Below, in pieces: positions 7,197 to 15,666 of a DNA stretch of 31,023 nucleotides; position 1 is the first letter of the stretch; each line of letters opens with the position of its first letter. The stretch spans positions 1 to 31,023 of the forward strand of contig DASRFJ010000017.1 in assembly GCA_035651595.1 (NCBI GenBank), in the 5' to 3' direction. The notes beneath the pieces are model-generated. The model made no database searches and was not told the DNA's origin. It worked only from the letters and a program-made list of their open reading frames with translations. The position numbers and the translations under genes were made by a program. This stretch comes from JAFARZ01 sp035651595. GTDB taxonomy: Bacteria; Actinomycetota; Actinomycetes; Streptosporangiales; Streptosporangiaceae.

Positions 7197-8393
7197 ATGT
7201 GTTTCGTGCACATACGAGCGATGGCGGCAGGCGCGGTGAGCGGGGGTGTCCTGCTCGCGCTGGGAATACTGGGGACCCAGGGCGTCGCTAACGCGGCGCC
7301 TACGACCCGCGCGGCAAGCCCGGCGACCAAGAGCAATTGCGTGCCGGTGGCGGCCTCCTCGCCTGGCACCCCGACCCAGACCCCGACGACCCCCGCGCCG
7401 CCCACGACTCCCGCGTCATCGTCACCGGCCAGCAACGCGGCGTCGTCCGACGCCCCAGCGCAGTCCCCCGCCACGAGCAAGACCTCGGCCACGCCCGACT
7501 CCAGCTCCGCGAAACCCAGCTCCGCCCAGGCAAGCACAGCGACTCTCAGCGCGTTCCTCGCGGCGCCGGCGGCGAGTTCGTCCCCTAGCCCAAGCCCCGC
7601 CCCGACCCCAGAGCTGTGCATCAGCGTCACCCAGCCGGCCAGCAGCATCCAGCGCGGCCAGACCGGGACGTTTACCGTCCAGGTGTCGAGCAAGAACTGG
7701 ACGCCCCCCGACACCGTGACCGTCGAACTCCAGGCCAGCGTCACCCCGGCGTTCACCACCCAGGACGGCGCGGTCTGCAAGCCCGCGGCCAAGTCCCCAC
7801 CGGTCGAGTGCACGATGCCGGTGCCCACCGGCCAGCCCGTTTCCCTCCAGGCCCAGGTCCCGGTCGCCGCATCGGCGACATCGGTCAGCCAGGTGACGCT
7901 GACGGCAACCGCCCTCCCCGCCACGGCCAAGCTCACCGGCCCGCTGTCCGTGTCCGAAACAGCCCAGGTGACCGCCGCGCCGACGACGAAACACTCCTCC
8001 TCCGCGGCGGCCTCCACCCCGCCGGCCCGGCACGTTCACAGCACGGCCCCGCTGGGCCCGGTCGGTTCGGGCTCGTTCGGCCTCGCCCAGGCCCCCGACC
8101 TGAACGTCCCCGACCTGAGCGGCGTCGGCAGCTCGGTGCTCGGGGTCGGCAACGCGGCAAACCTGTTCCCCCGGATCGGCCCCTCGGCGTCGCCGAGCCC
8201 GCCGGCCGGCGCGAACGGCGCGAACGGCCGCAAGCAGCCGAACGCCGATCCGCCGACGAAGCTTTCGCTGCTCCCGCTCGGCATGCCGGTCATGACCGCG
8301 CAGGTCATCGGGCTGCTCGCGCTGGGCTTGGCCTTCCTGCTCGCGCTTACCCGGCTGTCCCTGCGCCGCTCCGTCAAAAAGCCACGCAGTTAG
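7197..8393 (+). CDS. Surface-anchored Pro/Ser/Ala/Thr-rich protein
   Basis: A 398-aa protein from the ATG at 7197 (a GTG at 7110 would add 29 residues before the signal peptide). Residues about 1-34 are a signal peptide (GVLLALGILGTQGVANAAP). Residues 35-140 are low-complexity Pro/Ser/Thr/Ala, likely a wall-spanning stalk. About 150-290 is a beta-rich domain (TGTFTVQVSSKNWTPPDTVTVEL). The C-terminus has one membrane helix (VIGLLALGLAFLLALTRLSL) and a basic tail (RRSVKKPRS). There is no LPxTG; anchoring is probably by the membrane helix. No enzyme motif is seen. Confidence 0.75.
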   Translation: MCFVHIRAMAAGAVSGGVLLALGILGTQGVANAAPTTRAASPATKSNCVPVAASSPGTPTQTPTTPAPPTTPASSSPASNAASSDAPAQSPATSKTSATPDSSSAKPSSAQASTATLSAFLAAPAASSSPSPSPAPTPELCISVTQPASSIQRGQTGTFTVQVSSKNWTPPDTVTVELQASVTPAFTTQDGAVCKPAAKSPPVECTMPVPTGQPVSLQAQVPVAASATSVSQVTLTATALPATAKLTGPLSVSETAQVTAAPTTKHSSSAAASTPPARHVHSTAPLGPVGSGSFGLAQAPDLNVPDLSGVGSSVLGVGNAANLFPRIGPSASPSPPAGANGANGRKQPNADPPTKLSLLPLGMPVMTAQVIGLLALGLAFLLALTRLSLRRSVKKPRS

Positions 8394-8570
8394 GCATAAC
8401 GACCTCGGCTCAACCTCTGGGACCGTGCCACCGGCAGCTTTGCTGAAGAAAACCCGGCGGAAGCCGCGCTGCTCGTCGCGGTGGGTCTCGGTGCAGCGTA
8501 CGCCCGCTCCTCCGCGAGCGAGAGCAGCCCGCCGCAACGAGAAGGTCACGCCAGCATCATCGCATGGCGG

Positions 8571-8576
8571 TAGGGT
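8571..8576 (+). promoter_or_regulatory. -10 box TAGGGT for tdh (leaderless)
   Basis: TAGGGT fits TAnnnT and ends 7 nt before the GTG of tdh, so the transcript would begin at or next to the start codon. No Shine-Dalgarno is present. Confidence 0.5.
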
Positions 8577-8583
8577 CGGTTTC

Positions 8584-9609
8584 GTGAAGGCACTGGTCAA
8601 GGCCCAGGCGGCGCCTGGGCTCGTGATGACGGACATGACGGTCCCGGCGATCGGGCGGGACGACGTGCTGATCCGGGTGCTCAGGACCGGCGTATGCGGC
8701 ACCGACCTGCACATCTATGCCTGGGACGGGTGGGCGCAGGCCAACGTGCCCGTGCCGCAGATCATCGGCCACGAATTCGTCGGCGAGGTGGTCGAGGCCG
8801 GATCCGACGTCCACGAGCTGAGCGTCGGCGACATCGTCAGCGGCGAGGGCCACCTGGTGTGCGGCCGGTGCCGCAACTGCATGGCGGGCCGCCGGGTCCA
8901 GTGCGCACGCACCAAGGGAGTGGGCGTCAACCACCCGGGCGCGTTCGCCGAATACATCGCGCTGCCGGCCACGAACGTCTGGCGGCACCCCGCGGACATC
9001 GACCTCGATGTTGCGGCCATCTTCGACCCGTTCGGCAACGCCGTGCACACTGCGCTGACATTCTCGATCCTCGGCGAGGATGTGCTCATCACCGGGGCCG
9101 GGCCGATCGGGCTGATGGCCGCCATCGTGGCCCGGCACGCCGGGGCGCGGTACGTGGTCGTCACCGACGTCTCGCCATACCGGCTGGACCTGGCCAAGCG
9201 GATCGGCGTCACGCTCGCCGCCGACGTGTCCCGGACCACGGTGGCCGAAGCCATGCGCGAACTCGGCATGCGCGAGGGCTTCGACGTCGGGCTCGAGATG
9301 TCCGGCAAGCCGGCCGCGCTGCGGGAGATGCTCGGCTCGATGACCCACGGCGGCAAGGTGGCCCTGCTGGGGCTGCCGGCCGAGGAATTCGGCATCGACT
9401 GGGCGCACCTGGTGACGAACATGATCACGATCAAGGGCATCTACGGCCGGCAGATGTTCGAGACCTGGTACGAGATGTCCGTGCTGACCCAGTCCGGCCT
9501 GGACATCTCGCCGGTCATCACGCACCGGTTCGCCGCCGAGGAGTTTGAGCAGGCATTCGCCACGGTACGCAGCGGGGAGTGCGGCAAGGTAGTTCTCACC
9601 TGGGGCTAG
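8584..9609 (+). CDS. tdh: L-threonine 3-dehydrogenase
   Basis: A 341-aa zinc medium-chain dehydrogenase that oxidises threonine to 2-amino-3-ketobutyrate with NAD. It is collinear with E. coli Tdh: Cys38, His63 and Glu64 for catalytic zinc (GVCGTDLH, IIGHEF), the structural-zinc pattern CGRCRNCMAGRRVQC (CxxCxxCx7C), the signature DPFGNAVHTAL and the Rossmann GAGPIG. The start is GTG (KALVKAQ follows, like MKALSK in E. coli); upstream codons are not family-like. Kbl follows after 12 nt, so both pathway steps are cotranscribed. Confidence 0.97.
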   Translation: MKALVKAQAAPGLVMTDMTVPAIGRDDVLIRVLRTGVCGTDLHIYAWDGWAQANVPVPQIIGHEFVGEVVEAGSDVHELSVGDIVSGEGHLVCGRCRNCMAGRRVQCARTKGVGVNHPGAFAEYIALPATNVWRHPADIDLDVAAIFDPFGNAVHTALTFSILGEDVLITGAGPIGLMAAIVARHAGARYVVVTDVSPYRLDLAKRIGVTLAADVSRTTVAEAMRELGMREGFDVGLEMSGKPAALREMLGSMTHGGKVALLGLPAEEFGIDWAHLVTNMITIKGIYGRQMFETWYEMSVLTQSGLDISPVITHRFAAEEFEQAFATVRSGECGKVVLTWG

Positions 9610-9621
9610 GAGGCCGGCAGC

Positions 9622-10815
<1,194 letters not shown>

Positions 10816-10866
10816 GAGGTGCTCGCCGCACGCCGCGGCGTCAACGTGTTCTTGCGGCCGGGACGG

Positions 10867-11679
10867 TCAGCAGCCGTCGTACGGTGCCCAGTTGCTCTGG
10901 CCGCCAGCGGCGATCGCGTTGTTGAACACCCGGTTCTGCTCCGAGACCGAGGCGTTGCCGAAGTCGGCCGGGTTGCCTCCGTACGCCGCCCAGGTGGAGG
11001 CGCTGAACTGGTACAGGCCGTAGTGCCCGCTCGAGTTCATGACCTGCGAATTGCCGCCAGACTCCCGCGAGATCACGCACTGCTGGAACGAGCTGCTGCC
11101 CGAATAGCTGGTGGCCTGCGCCGGCGCGGCGACCGGCGTGCTCGCCTGCGCCGCCACGGGCTGGGTCACCGTCGTGGTGACGGGCGCCGGCGCCGCGGGA
11201 GCCGCGGGGATGTGCGCCGGCTTCGGCGGAATGCGCAGGCGCTGGCCTGGCTGGATCATGTCCGCCGACGAGATCTGGCTCTTGTTCGCCCAGTAGATCG
11301 CCGTCCATGCTGCCGAGTTGTGGTAGAACCGGCCGGCGATGCTGGACAGGGTGTCGCCCGACTTGACGGTGTACCACACCGTCGGGTTGGTCTTCGGCTT
11401 CGCCGTCGCCTTGGCGAACGGCGCCGACTTCACGTCGAGCTGTGCGGTGGGCCACGCCACCGGCGTGAGCTCCGCGTAGGGGGCGCCCGCCTGATAAGAG
11501 CCGACCCCGGGCACGCTGGGCGCCGAGGTGCTCGCGAACGCCTGCGGCGACAGGCAGACTGCCGCCGCGATGCCGGCCGCAGTGGGCGCGGCGATCGCCA
11601 CCCGGCGACTGGTACGCCGGATGCGTGATGGTTTCCGATGGCAGCCCAAGGGCTTCCTTCCCGAGCAGATCGCGCTCAC
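10867..11679 (-). CDS. Secreted LysM plus Rpf-like transglycosylase-domain protein
   Basis: A 270-aa exported cell-wall protein. A basic N-region (RKPSRIRRTSRR) and hydrophobic core (VAIAAPTAAGIAAAVCL) form the signal peptide, ending near QAFAST. Residues about 100-148 are a LysM peptidoglycan-binding domain (WYTVKSGDTLSSIAGRFY). Residues about 198-270 are a resuscitation-promoting-factor/lysozyme-like domain (CVISRESGGNSQVMNSSGHYG, then LYQFSASTWAAYGG) with the catalytic Glu in SRESGG. It probably cleaves peptidoglycan. The start is uncertain: GTG 11679 has no clear ribosome-binding site, and a TTG ten codons on follows GGAAGGAAG. Confidence 0.9.
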   Translation of the reverse strand: MSAICSGRKPLGCHRKPSRIRRTSRRVAIAAPTAAGIAAAVCLSPQAFASTSAPSVPGVGSYQAGAPYAELTPVAWPTAQLDVKSAPFAKATAKPKTNPTVWYTVKSGDTLSSIAGRFYHNSAAWTAIYWANKSQISSADMIQPGQRLRIPPKPAHIPAAPAAPAPVTTTVTQPVAAQASTPVAAPAQATSYSGSSSFQQCVISRESGGNSQVMNSSGHYGLYQFSASTWAAYGGNPADFGNASVSEQNRVFNNAIAAGGQSNWAPYDGC

Positions 11680-11683
11680 CGAG

Positions 11684-11732
11684 AAGGCTCGCCGTAAGTG
11701 GCTAGCGGACTACCCGCCTGCGACGAGCCTTC
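11684..11732 (-). promoter_or_regulatory. Nested hairpin in the leader of the Rpf-like gene
   Basis: AAGGCTCG (11684-11691) and CGAGCCTT (11725-11732) form an 8-bp perfect outer stem; inside, GCGG/CCGC (11705, 11714) form a second stem. It ends 5 nt before the annotated GTG. It could be a translation-control or attenuator structure. The c-di-AMP riboswitch that precedes some actinobacterial rpf genes is not recognisable in it. Confidence 0.35.
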
Positions 11733-11977
11733 GGAGCGCCTGACTCGGGGGAGCTTAATAGACATTTCAGGACAGGTGGTACAAGTTTCAAGAATTTAGA
11801 ACAAACGCTGCGTAAGCCGTTATACTGCCTGATTTCGACTCTTCTGGGTACAGAGATGCTCACACATTGACACGCTCTAGTGGGCTCAACTGCGCGATTG
11901 ACACGACGGGACGGGCGCGGAGGCCGAGCTGGCGAAAACGGGGGCAATCGCGAGCTGAGCTGGTGCGATGCGGGTGG

Positions 11978-12460
11978 TTACCACGGCTGGGAGCTGCTGG
12001 TGAAGTGGGTGAGCGTGTCGATGTCGTCCGCCTGGTAGACGTGCCGCGGCGGTGTCGCGAACGTGGCGTACGGTGTGACGCGAATCACGACCCGGTTCTC
12101 CTCGCGCGCCATCTGCTCGATCTCGGTTTGCTTGGTGGTGGAGACCTCCGCGCCGGCCATCAGATTGATGACCCGCCGCAGTACGTCAACCGCCTGCCCG
12201 AAGTCCTCCTCGATCCGGGCGTCGCCGTACACCTGGACGTAGGTGAGCGGCCACCGCTCGTCGAGGACGCAGACGCTGACCTTCGGATTACGCTGCACCG
12301 CGCGCGCCTTGGACCGGGCCAGCATCGTGGAGATCAGCAAGTCGTCGCCGTCCATGACGTAGTACACGACGGTCATCGCCGGCCCGTCGTCCTTCCGGTT
12401 ATATCCGAAGACACACGTCCGGTGCGTACGGACGAACTCCCTGCGTTCGGTACGGTTCAT
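11978..12460 (-). CDS. FMN/F420-binding split-barrel (PPOX-type) protein
   Basis: A 160-aa protein of the pyridoxamine-phosphate-oxidase-like split beta-barrel superfamily: TCVFGYNRKDDGPAMTVVYY, DDLLISTMLARSKARAVQRN (cofactor-phosphate-binding region), PKVSVCVLDERWPLTYVQVYG and a C-terminal EENRVVIRVTP strand. Family members reduce or oxidise small molecules with FMN or F420; the substrate is unknown. I chose the ATG at 12460 rather than the GTG at 12487 because TATTCT, a TAnnnT -10 box, sits 7 nt upstream. It lies 35 nt downstream of the channel-like gene on the same strand. Confidence 0.85.
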   Translation of the reverse strand: MNRTERREFVRTHRTCVFGYNRKDDGPAMTVVYYVMDGDDLLISTMLARSKARAVQRNPKVSVCVLDERWPLTYVQVYGDARIEEDFGQAVDVLRRVINLMAGAEVSTTKQTEIEQMAREENRVVIRVTPYATFATPPRHVYQADDIDTLTHFTSSSQPW

Positions 12461-12467
12461 GGCCGCC

Positions 12468-12473
12468 AGAATA
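12468..12473 (-). promoter_or_regulatory. -10 box TATTCT (leaderless start at 12460)
   Basis: TATTCT on the minus strand ends 7 nt before the ATG at 12460, implying the gene has its own leaderless transcript. Confidence 0.4.
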
Positions 12474-12495
12474 TGGGCCACAAGCACTGATGTCG

Positions 12496-14115
12496 TTATG
12501 AGATAAATCGTTTGAGACCGGTACGGGTGGCGAGCACGATCAGCCGGTCACCCCGGGCCAGCAGATAGCCGTGGTGCGGGTGCCAGTCAAGCCCGGCGGC
12601 GCCGCTGACCTGGAGCGCGAGCACGCGCGCCTGGCCGTCCTCCTCGGTGGCGGAGATGAAGCTTGCCGCCAGCCCGGCCTGGTCGCCGACCAGCACGTCG
12701 GCGATCAGCAGCACGTGCCGGCCGACCGCGATCGTGCGCAGCACCTGGTGCTCCAGCATGGCGGCGGCGAACGCCGGCGCGGCCAGGTACGGCACGCTGC
12801 GCGAGATCGTGTTGCCGATCGTCTTCTGGAGCCGCTCGGCGAGGTCGTCATTGGCCAGCCGGAGCACGATGCGCATGTCGTCGCGCAGCGCCCTGGCGTT
12901 CAGCGCCGTCTCCAGGTTCACGATGTCCGAGCTGGTCACCGACACCAGCGCCATGCACGTCTCGAGGTTCGCCTTGCGCAGCGTCTCCTCCCGGAACGCG
13001 TCGCCGACCACCACCGGCAGGCCGAGCTGGCGGGCCAGCGCGATGCCGGCCGCGTCCGGGTTGTTGTCGATGCACACCACATCAAAGCCCAGGTCGTGCA
13101 GCTGCCCGATCACGCTGGTGCCGACGTTGCCGAGGCCGACCACGATGATGTGGTCGCCGGGCGGGCGCGGCGCGCGGCGTACCGAGCCGGTCAGCCGGGC
13201 ACCCACTACGAGCGCGGTTATCACCGGGATGAACGCCATCCCGTCGAACGTCAGCAGGACCTGCGACGTCTTCTCCGCGCCGCTGTCCTTCGGGCTGGTC
13301 AGCGCGGAGCCGGTCAGGTCCATCAGCGTGAGGTACCACGCGTTGCTGGCCGAGTACTTCTGGAACAGCAGCGCGAAGCCGACGACGATGACCAGCAGCA
13401 ACGCGGTGAAGACCATGCCGAACTTGTGCCAGACCAGGCGGCGGAGCATGGCCCCGGCGGCGCGCAGCGGATCGCGGCTGCGGGTCAGCGGATTGCGCGG
13501 CGTGCCGTCCGCCACCGCGAGTACCAGGTCCGCGGCTTCGGTGCCGGGCGGGAGCAGCCGGGGCGCCGCCGGGTCGTCGGTCGGCCCGGCCAGGCCGCAC
13601 AGCACGTGACTGCGGTCCACGGCGTCGCGGCGCGCCACGTACAGCGTGCGCCGCTGGACCCGGACGTGGCTGGGGGCCGGCTCGCCGAGCGCGGCGGCGA
13701 CGAACGACGGCGCGGACATCGCGGTGCCGGACAGCACCGTGCAGTCGGGAAACAGCTGCCGGATATGGTCGCCGAGCCGTCTGTTGTAGATGGCGAGCAC
13801 CAGCCGCAGGGCCGGGTTCAGCTCGGTGGCGCGCAGGCCGGCGTGGAAATTGCCGACGTCGTCCTGCCACACCACGGCCAGCGCACGGGCTCGCTGCACG
13901 CCCGCTTCGGTGAACGCCTCGGCGTTCAGCTCCGGGTGCTCCAGCACGTGGACCCGCGGCAGCGCGCTGATCTGCGGGCCATGATTGCGCTGGCGGGAGG
14001 GGAGGATGACGGTCACCCGCTCCCCGTATCTGGTGGTCAGCTCCTCGGTGATGCGGAACGCCAACGGCCCGTCGCCGCAGACGATGAAATGGTCACCTCG
14101 GCGTTCCGGGGGCAT
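12496..14115 (-). CDS. Two-RCK (TrkA-N) ion-channel-like membrane protein
   Basis: A 539-aa protein with RCK domains on both sides of a short membrane unit. The N-terminal RCK starts FIVCGDGPLAFRITEEL; membrane helix 1 is at about 238-260 (FGMVFTALLLVIVVGFALLF), a re-entrant-like loop follows (AWYLTLMDLTGSALTSP), then helix 2 (FIPVITALVVGARL). The second RCK has IIVVGLGNVGTSVIGQL (GxGxxG) and acidic CIDNNPD, as for NAD binding, followed by a TrkA-C-like end. There is no TxGYG potassium filter, so selectivity is open; CASTOR/POLLUX-like cation channels share a related layout. TAGGAT lies 6 nt before the ATG. Confidence 0.8.
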   Translation of the reverse strand: MPPERRGDHFIVCGDGPLAFRITEELTTRYGERVTVILPSRQRNHGPQISALPRVHVLEHPELNAEAFTEAGVQRARALAVVWQDDVGNFHAGLRATELNPALRLVLAIYNRRLGDHIRQLFPDCTVLSGTAMSAPSFVAAALGEPAPSHVRVQRRTLYVARRDAVDRSHVLCGLAGPTDDPAAPRLLPPGTEAADLVLAVADGTPRNPLTRSRDPLRAAGAMLRRLVWHKFGMVFTALLLVIVVGFALLFQKYSASNAWYLTLMDLTGSALTSPKDSGAEKTSQVLLTFDGMAFIPVITALVVGARLTGSVRRAPRPPGDHIIVVGLGNVGTSVIGQLHDLGFDVVCIDNNPDAAGIALARQLGLPVVVGDAFREETLRKANLETCMALVSVTSSDIVNLETALNARALRDDMRIVLRLANDDLAERLQKTIGNTISRSVPYLAAPAFAAAMLEHQVLRTIAVGRHVLLIADVLVGDQAGLAASFISATEEDGQARVLALQVSGAAGLDWHPHHGYLLARGDRLIVLATRTGLKRFIS

Positions 14116-14121
14116 GCCGCG

Positions 14122-14127
14122 ATCCTA
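14122..14127 (-). promoter_or_regulatory. -10 box TAGGAT (leaderless start at 14115)
   Basis: TAGGAT on the minus strand ends 6 nt before the ATG of the channel-like gene; no Shine-Dalgarno is visible. Confidence 0.5.
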
Positions 14128-14224
14128 TGGTGCGCGCACCCGAAGAGAAGCAACGTTTTAGGGGCGAACGGCGTATATGACGTAGAGCATGTTCTGCTTC
14201 TTTCAACGGGTGGAAGGGTTTTGT

Positions 14225-15346
14225 ATGCACAAGCTGGTAAGTACCGTGCGCCCTCGTCGCCGTACGGCCGGTCTCGCGGCTGCCGCGATGATGGCTGGGG
14301 GCTTGGCGGGGACCGTCTTGCTCACTCCGGGCACTGCCTTTGCTGATATCGGCGCGCCGGTGAACACCGCGACGAGCATCACGGCCAGCACGCAGTGGAA
14401 CAGTTCGACGGACGTTTCGACGGTGAAGGTCACGGTGTCGGTGACCGCGCAGAGCGGGTCTTCGGCCCCCACCGGTGACGTCATTGTGTCGACGGGGCCG
14501 GCGACTAGCCGATGGTGTGACGCGAAGCTTGACCAGAGCTCAGGCCTGGTGAGCACCGGATCCTGTTTCATCAAGAACCTGAGCGACGGCTCGTACAACC
14601 TGACCGCCAGCTTCGCCGGGCAGAACGGGTTCGCGTCGTCGGTCAGCGCCAGGTATCCGATCGAGATCGGCGGTGCCCCCGTCTGGACGGCCGACAGCCC
14701 GCCGCTGAGCGCGGCGCCCGGCAGCTTCTACAAGTACTCGTTCACGGCCGCCGGCACCCCCGTGCCTGGATACGCGCTGGCACCGGGCGCACCGAGCTGG
14801 CTGCACATCCTGAACTGGAACGGGGAGGTGTACGGCCAGATCCCGTGGTGGGTCCGCTCGTTCACCTACTCGGTGATCGCGTCCAGTTCGGCCGGGTCGG
14901 CGGGCGCCGGGCCGTTCACGGTCACCGTGTCGCCGGCGCACCAGCAGGCGCACCTCACCACGCAGCTGGTCTGCCCGCGGTACATGCTGTCCGGCCAGTC
15001 CGGCAGCTGCACCCTGGTGATGCGCAACGACGGCCCGGCCGCGGCGGTCAACACCACGGCGCAGATCTCGTTGCCGGCGCAGCTGCGCGCGCGGTGGTGC
15101 AGCTGGGGCTGGGTACACGGCTGCTTCGTCAACGGGGGCACGGTCACCTGGCACCTCGGCACGGTCGCCGCGTGGCAGACCAAGTCGGTGACCGTCGTCG
15201 TGACGGCGCGGTTCTCGGGCCAGCCGTGGTGGCGGCACTCGGTCCGGGTGACCGTGAACGGCGCTGCGTTCTGGGGCGGCCAGTGGTGGTGGCAGCAGGC
15301 GCACGCCAGCTTCACCGGCACGCACGTGACGATCTTCCGCCGGTAG
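14225..15346 (+). CDS. Secreted Trp-rich protein with Ig-like domains
   Basis: A 373-aa exported protein; the ATG at 14225 has GGAAGGG about 9 nt upstream and opens a clear signal peptide (basic RPRRRTAG, hydrophobic core, cleavage near TAFADIG). Three beta-sandwich-like parts follow: about 45-140 (VSTVKVTVSVTAQSGSSAPTG), about 145-250 (putative Ig, PLSAAPGSFYKYSFTAAGTPVP) and about 255-373 (DUF11-like, CTLVMRNDGPAAAVNTTAQI). It is unusually rich in tryptophan (PWWVRSF, WCSWGWVHGC, GGQWWWQQ). No catalytic motif is seen; a surface-binding role is inferred. Confidence 0.8.
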   Translation: MHKLVSTVRPRRRTAGLAAAAMMAGGLAGTVLLTPGTAFADIGAPVNTATSITASTQWNSSTDVSTVKVTVSVTAQSGSSAPTGDVIVSTGPATSRWCDAKLDQSSGLVSTGSCFIKNLSDGSYNLTASFAGQNGFASSVSARYPIEIGGAPVWTADSPPLSAAPGSFYKYSFTAAGTPVPGYALAPGAPSWLHILNWNGEVYGQIPWWVRSFTYSVIASSSAGSAGAGPFTVTVSPAHQQAHLTTQLVCPRYMLSGQSGSCTLVMRNDGPAAAVNTTAQISLPAQLRARWCSWGWVHGCFVNGGTVTWHLGTVAAWQTKSVTVVVTARFSGQPWWRHSVRVTVNGAAFWGGQWWWQQAHASFTGTHVTIFRR

Positions 15347-15364
15347 CTTTTGTGAAAGGAGGCG

Positions 15365-15387
15365 CGGGCGGCCTTTTCGGCCGTCCG
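15365..15387 (+). terminator. Hairpin terminator after the Trp-rich secreted protein
   Basis: CGGGCGGCC (15365-15373) pairs with GGCCGTCCG (15379-15387) through nine pairs including one G-T, with a TTTTC loop, followed by GCGTTT. It is 19 nt after the stop. Confidence 0.55.
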
Positions 15388-15485
15388 GCGTTTCCGACAC
15401 AACGTGCGCTCATGGCGCTCGAACCTCCGACCTCAAACCCGGACATACCGGCATATTCGAGGCGGGAGAGCGGGCGGCCCAGATC

Positions 15486-15532
15486 ATTGCGGACACTTAC
15501 CCCCCCGATCTGGGGGGGTAAGTGTCCGCAAT
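15486..15532. repeat. Perfect 21-bp inverted repeat (TTGCGGACA family, copy A)
   Basis: Two 21-nt arms (15486-15506 and 15512-15532), starting ATTGCGGACACTTACC and ending in seven C, are perfect reverse complements around a 5-nt GATCT loop. The same arm sequence recurs at 23451, 23613, 23639 and 23786. It lies in the 320-bp gap between the Trp-rich and the SLOG-type genes. Flanking bases to its left (CCGGACAT, ATATT) also recur beside the copies near 23.7 kb. Confidence 0.85.
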
Positions 15533-15666
15533 CATTTCCGAGCGCCGCGCAGAGCCCCTCTCAGTCACTCGCGCAACTTCAGTCACAACGAATGGGCGAC
15601 GGTTCGACCATTCAGTAGTCGCGCACGTCGCTATGCGTCATTGTTGTCGCTATGGAGGACAGCGGG

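Noticed and set aside
11528..11743. Plus-strand frame ending GFRWQPKGFLPEQIALTEKA
   Set aside because: It lies opposite the signal peptide of the Rpf-like gene, which is clearly coding, and has no ribosome-binding site.
11680..11977. c-di-AMP (ydaO) riboswitch before the Rpf-like gene
   Set aside because: Some actinobacterial rpf genes have one, but I could not find the conserved sequence blocks; only a nested hairpin is present.
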